This document shows positions 5,979 through 7,203 of a stretch of 7,203 bases of DNA, piece by piece; within the stretch, counting starts at the first letter, position 1; each line of letters begins with the position of its first letter. The position numbers and the translations under genes are program-made. Origin of the DNA: an uncultured Caryophanales bacterium (GTDB lineage: Bacteria; Bacillota_I; Bacilli_A; RFN20; CAG-826); contig CAMJEC010000050.1 of assembly GCA_946404585.1 (NCBI GenBank), positions 1 through 7,203 of the forward strand, in the 5' to 3' direction. Below the pieces are notes generated by a model. The model saw nothing but the letters and a program-made list of their open reading frames with translations. It made no database searches and was not told where the DNA came from.

Positions 5979-6797
5979 ATGAAAGAAATTGAAACAATTA
6001 AAAAACTCATAAATGAAGCTGAGGCAATAATTATTGGTGCGGGAGCAGGTTTATCTACTGCCGCTGGTTTTGAATATGGCGGAGATTACTTTTTAGAAAA
6101 TTTTTCCGATATTTACAAAAAATATGGCTATACCGATATGTATAGTGCGGGTTTTCACCCATTCTTAACTAGTGAAGAGAAGTGGGGCTATTGGTGTAGA
6201 TTTATCTATTTACAGAGATATAAAGAAGGAGCAAAACCTCTTTATAAAAAACTGTACGATATGGTCAAAGATAAGAATTATTTTGTGATTACCACTAATG
6301 TTGATCATCAATTCCAACTAGCGGGTTTTTCTAAAGAAAGATTATTTTATACGCAAGGTGACTATGGCTTATTTCAATGCTCTAAACCATGTCATAAAAA
6401 GACATATGATAATGAAAAACAAGTATTTGAAATGATTCATTCTCTTAAAGATAGCTTAATTCCCACTCACCTTATTCCTAAATGTCCAATATGTGGAGAA
6501 GAAATGAGCATGAATTTAAGAAGCGATGATACATTCGTGGAAGATGAAGGATGGCATGACGCCGCTCATAGATATGAACAATTTTTAAATGATAACAAAG
6601 ATAAAAAGATACTATTTTTAGAATTAGGAGTGGGGTGGAATACACCTGGTATCATTAAATATCCATTTATGAGAATGACATATAATTTAAGAGATGCTTT
6701 TTATGTTTGCGTTAATAAAGGGTTCAACCGCATTCCAAAAGAAATAAAAGATAGGTCAATTGTTTTAGATGACGATATTAATTTGTTGGTGAAATAA
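5979..6797 (+). CDS. Class M sirtuin (SirTM) protein ADP-ribosyltransferase
   Basis: The 272-aa protein has the Rossmann NAD site GAGAGLSTAAG (about 20-30), the sirtuin motif TTNVDHQFQ (105-113) and a zinc site of Cys134, Cys138, Cys169 and Cys172. Where ordinary sirtuins have the catalytic His of the HG motif, this one has Gln126 in TQGDYG, the mark of SirTM proteins. These ADP-ribosylate protein, in known cases a lipoylated GcvH-like carrier, rather than deacylating. The ATG at 5979 is preferred; a TTG at 5973 would overlap the DUF1848 stop as TTGA and add two residues. Neither has a good ribosome binding site, so translation is probably coupled. Last gene of the operon and the likely partner of the macrodomain. 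Confidence 0.92.
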   Translation: MKEIETIKKLINEAEAIIIGAGAGLSTAAGFEYGGDYFLENFSDIYKKYGYTDMYSAGFHPFLTSEEKWGYWCRFIYLQRYKEGAKPLYKKLYDMVKDKNYFVITTNVDHQFQLAGFSKERLFYTQGDYGLFQCSKPCHKKTYDNEKQVFEMIHSLKDSLIPTHLIPKCPICGEEMSMNLRSDDTFVEDEGWHDAAHRYEQFLNDNKDKKILFLELGVGWNTPGIIKYPFMRMTYNLRDAFYVCVNKGFNRIPKEIKDRSIVLDDDINLLVK

Positions 6798-6851
6798 TAT
6801 GCGCTGCGTAAATTTGGAAGTGCTGCATTGTATTAAAACACTGTAATCCTG

Positions 6852-6877
6852 CCAACTTAGTTAAATTGGATTGATAC
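6852..6877 (+). repeat. 26-bp direct repeat, copy 2
   Basis: This is identical to 3421-3446 and in the same orientation. Here no tRNA precedes it; the 54 bases between the SirTM stop and the repeat (6798-6851) contain no gene, tRNA fold or T-arm sequence that I can see. Together the copies bracket the whole HxlR-to-SirTM module. Confidence 0.9.
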
Positions 6878-6902
6878 AATGTGTCAGTCCTTTTATTTTT
6901 TT
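6868..6902 (+). terminator. Rho-independent terminator of the SirTM operon
   Basis: Ten-base arms (6868-6877 and 6881-6890) pair fully, including two G-T pairs, around the loop AAT, followed by a T-rich tract (6891-6902). It is 70 bases after the SirTM stop. It is a variant of the tRNA terminator at 3437 in which the A-C mismatch has become an A-T pair. Confidence 0.85.
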
Positions 6903-6916
6903 GTTATCATATTGTT

Positions 6917-7203
6917 ATGGAAAAAGAAATGAAACCAATTTACCCAAATGCACAATTTAAAACTTTTTGCTATATCAAAAGCGTAATCACTAGACCAAAC
7001 ATTATTGTGGGTGATTATTCTTATTATGATGATAGCGAAGATGGTCCAGAATCTTTTGAAAAGCATGTAACACATCATTATGACTTTATGGGTGATAAGC
7101 TTATTATTGGTAAGTTTGTTGCTATAGCAAGAGGCGTGGAATTTGTCATGAATGGCGCTAATCACATGTTAGATTGTTTAACAACTTATCCTTTTGAAAT
7201 CAT
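6917..7203 (+). CDS. Vat/CatB-type hexapeptide acetyltransferase, 3' partial
   Basis: The 95 residues visible match the N-terminal part of xenobiotic acetyltransferases such as VatA/VatD, which use acetyl-CoA to acetylate small hydroxyl compounds including streptogramin A. Shared features are VGDYSYYDD (31-39), the GDKLIIGKF segment (59-67) that starts the left-handed beta helix, and MNGANH with the catalytic-type His83, followed by TYPF. Residues after this His differ from known Vat enzymes (MLDCL instead of RMDGS), so resistance activity should not be assumed. The start at 6917 has no ribosome binding site; a TATCAT at 6905-6910 could be a -10 giving a leaderless mRNA. An in-frame ATG at 6929 is the alternative. 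The gene runs off the window. Confidence 0.87.
   Translation, partial: MEKEMKPIYPNAQFKTFCYIKSVITRPNIIVGDYSYYDDSEDGPESFEKHVTHHYDFMGDKLIIGKFVAIARGVEFVMNGANHMLDCLTTYPFEI

Noticed and set aside
5973..5981. TTG at 5973 as the SirTM start.
   Set aside because: It gives a TTGA overlap with the DUF1848 stop but adds only two residues. The ATG at 5979 fits the family N terminus equally well and is the commoner start codon, so it was preferred.
6798..6851. Relic tRNA before the second repeat copy.
   Set aside because: The repeat begins with CCA, but the preceding bases have no TTCGA T loop, no acceptor pairing and no anticodon stem.
6893..7165. Minus-strand reading frame of 90 codons.
   Set aside because: It lies antisense to the Vat-like gene, whose homology is clear, and has no family resemblance or ribosome binding site.
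1..7203. CRISPR array, insertion sequence or integrase.
   Set aside because: There are no regularly spaced repeats, no transposase or recombinase reading frame and no terminal inverted repeats; only the one pair of 26-bp direct repeats was found.

Overview
The window is AT-rich, uses TGA as a stop codon (for example at the ends of the ATPase, macrodomain and DUF1848 genes), and shows clear AGGAGG-type ribosome binding sites at some genes. Its proteins look like those of low-GC Gram-positive bacteria. An uncultured or gut-type Bacillota relative (Erysipelotrichia / RF39 / Acholeplasma-like, standard code 11) fits best; the species cannot be named from the sequence.

Positions 1-2932 hold the 3' part of a tight-adherence (Tad/Flp) pilus operon: a 5'-truncated TadA/CpaF ATPase, TadB-like and TadC-like inner-membrane platform proteins, a small TadE-like protein and a 53-aa Flp-pilin-like protein. 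The genes overlap or nearly touch, and the operon ends in a Rho-independent terminator.

Positions 2937-3466 are housekeeping: an acyl carrier protein whose promoter lies so close to the ATG that the mRNA should be almost leaderless, then tRNA-Asn(GTT) and tRNA-Glu(TTC) under a strong extended -10 promoter and ended by a hairpin terminator.

Positions 3488-6797 form an accessory module. A HxlR-type regulator with the family's N-terminal redox-sensing cysteine diverges from a compact four-gene operon: a small cupin, a zinc-type macrodomain (ADP-ribosyl hydrolase), a DUF1848 protein with a C-terminal radical-SAM-like CxxxCxxC motif, and a class M sirtuin (SirTM, ADP-ribosyltransferase). A macrodomain paired with SirTM is the known reversible protein ADP-ribosylation pair. 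Here its usual partners, a GcvH-like lipoyl carrier and lipoate ligase LplA2, are absent, and DUF1848 sits between writer and eraser under a probable thiol-stress switch. This is the most interesting part of the window.

The module is bracketed by two copies of a 26-bp direct repeat (3421-3446 and 6852-6877), each continuing into a related terminator hairpin. The first copy begins exactly at the CCA end of tRNA-Glu, so the module may have been inserted behind the tRNA. After the second copy a Vat-like hexapeptide-repeat acetyltransferase begins and runs off the window. No gene-free stretch exceeds 300 bases.
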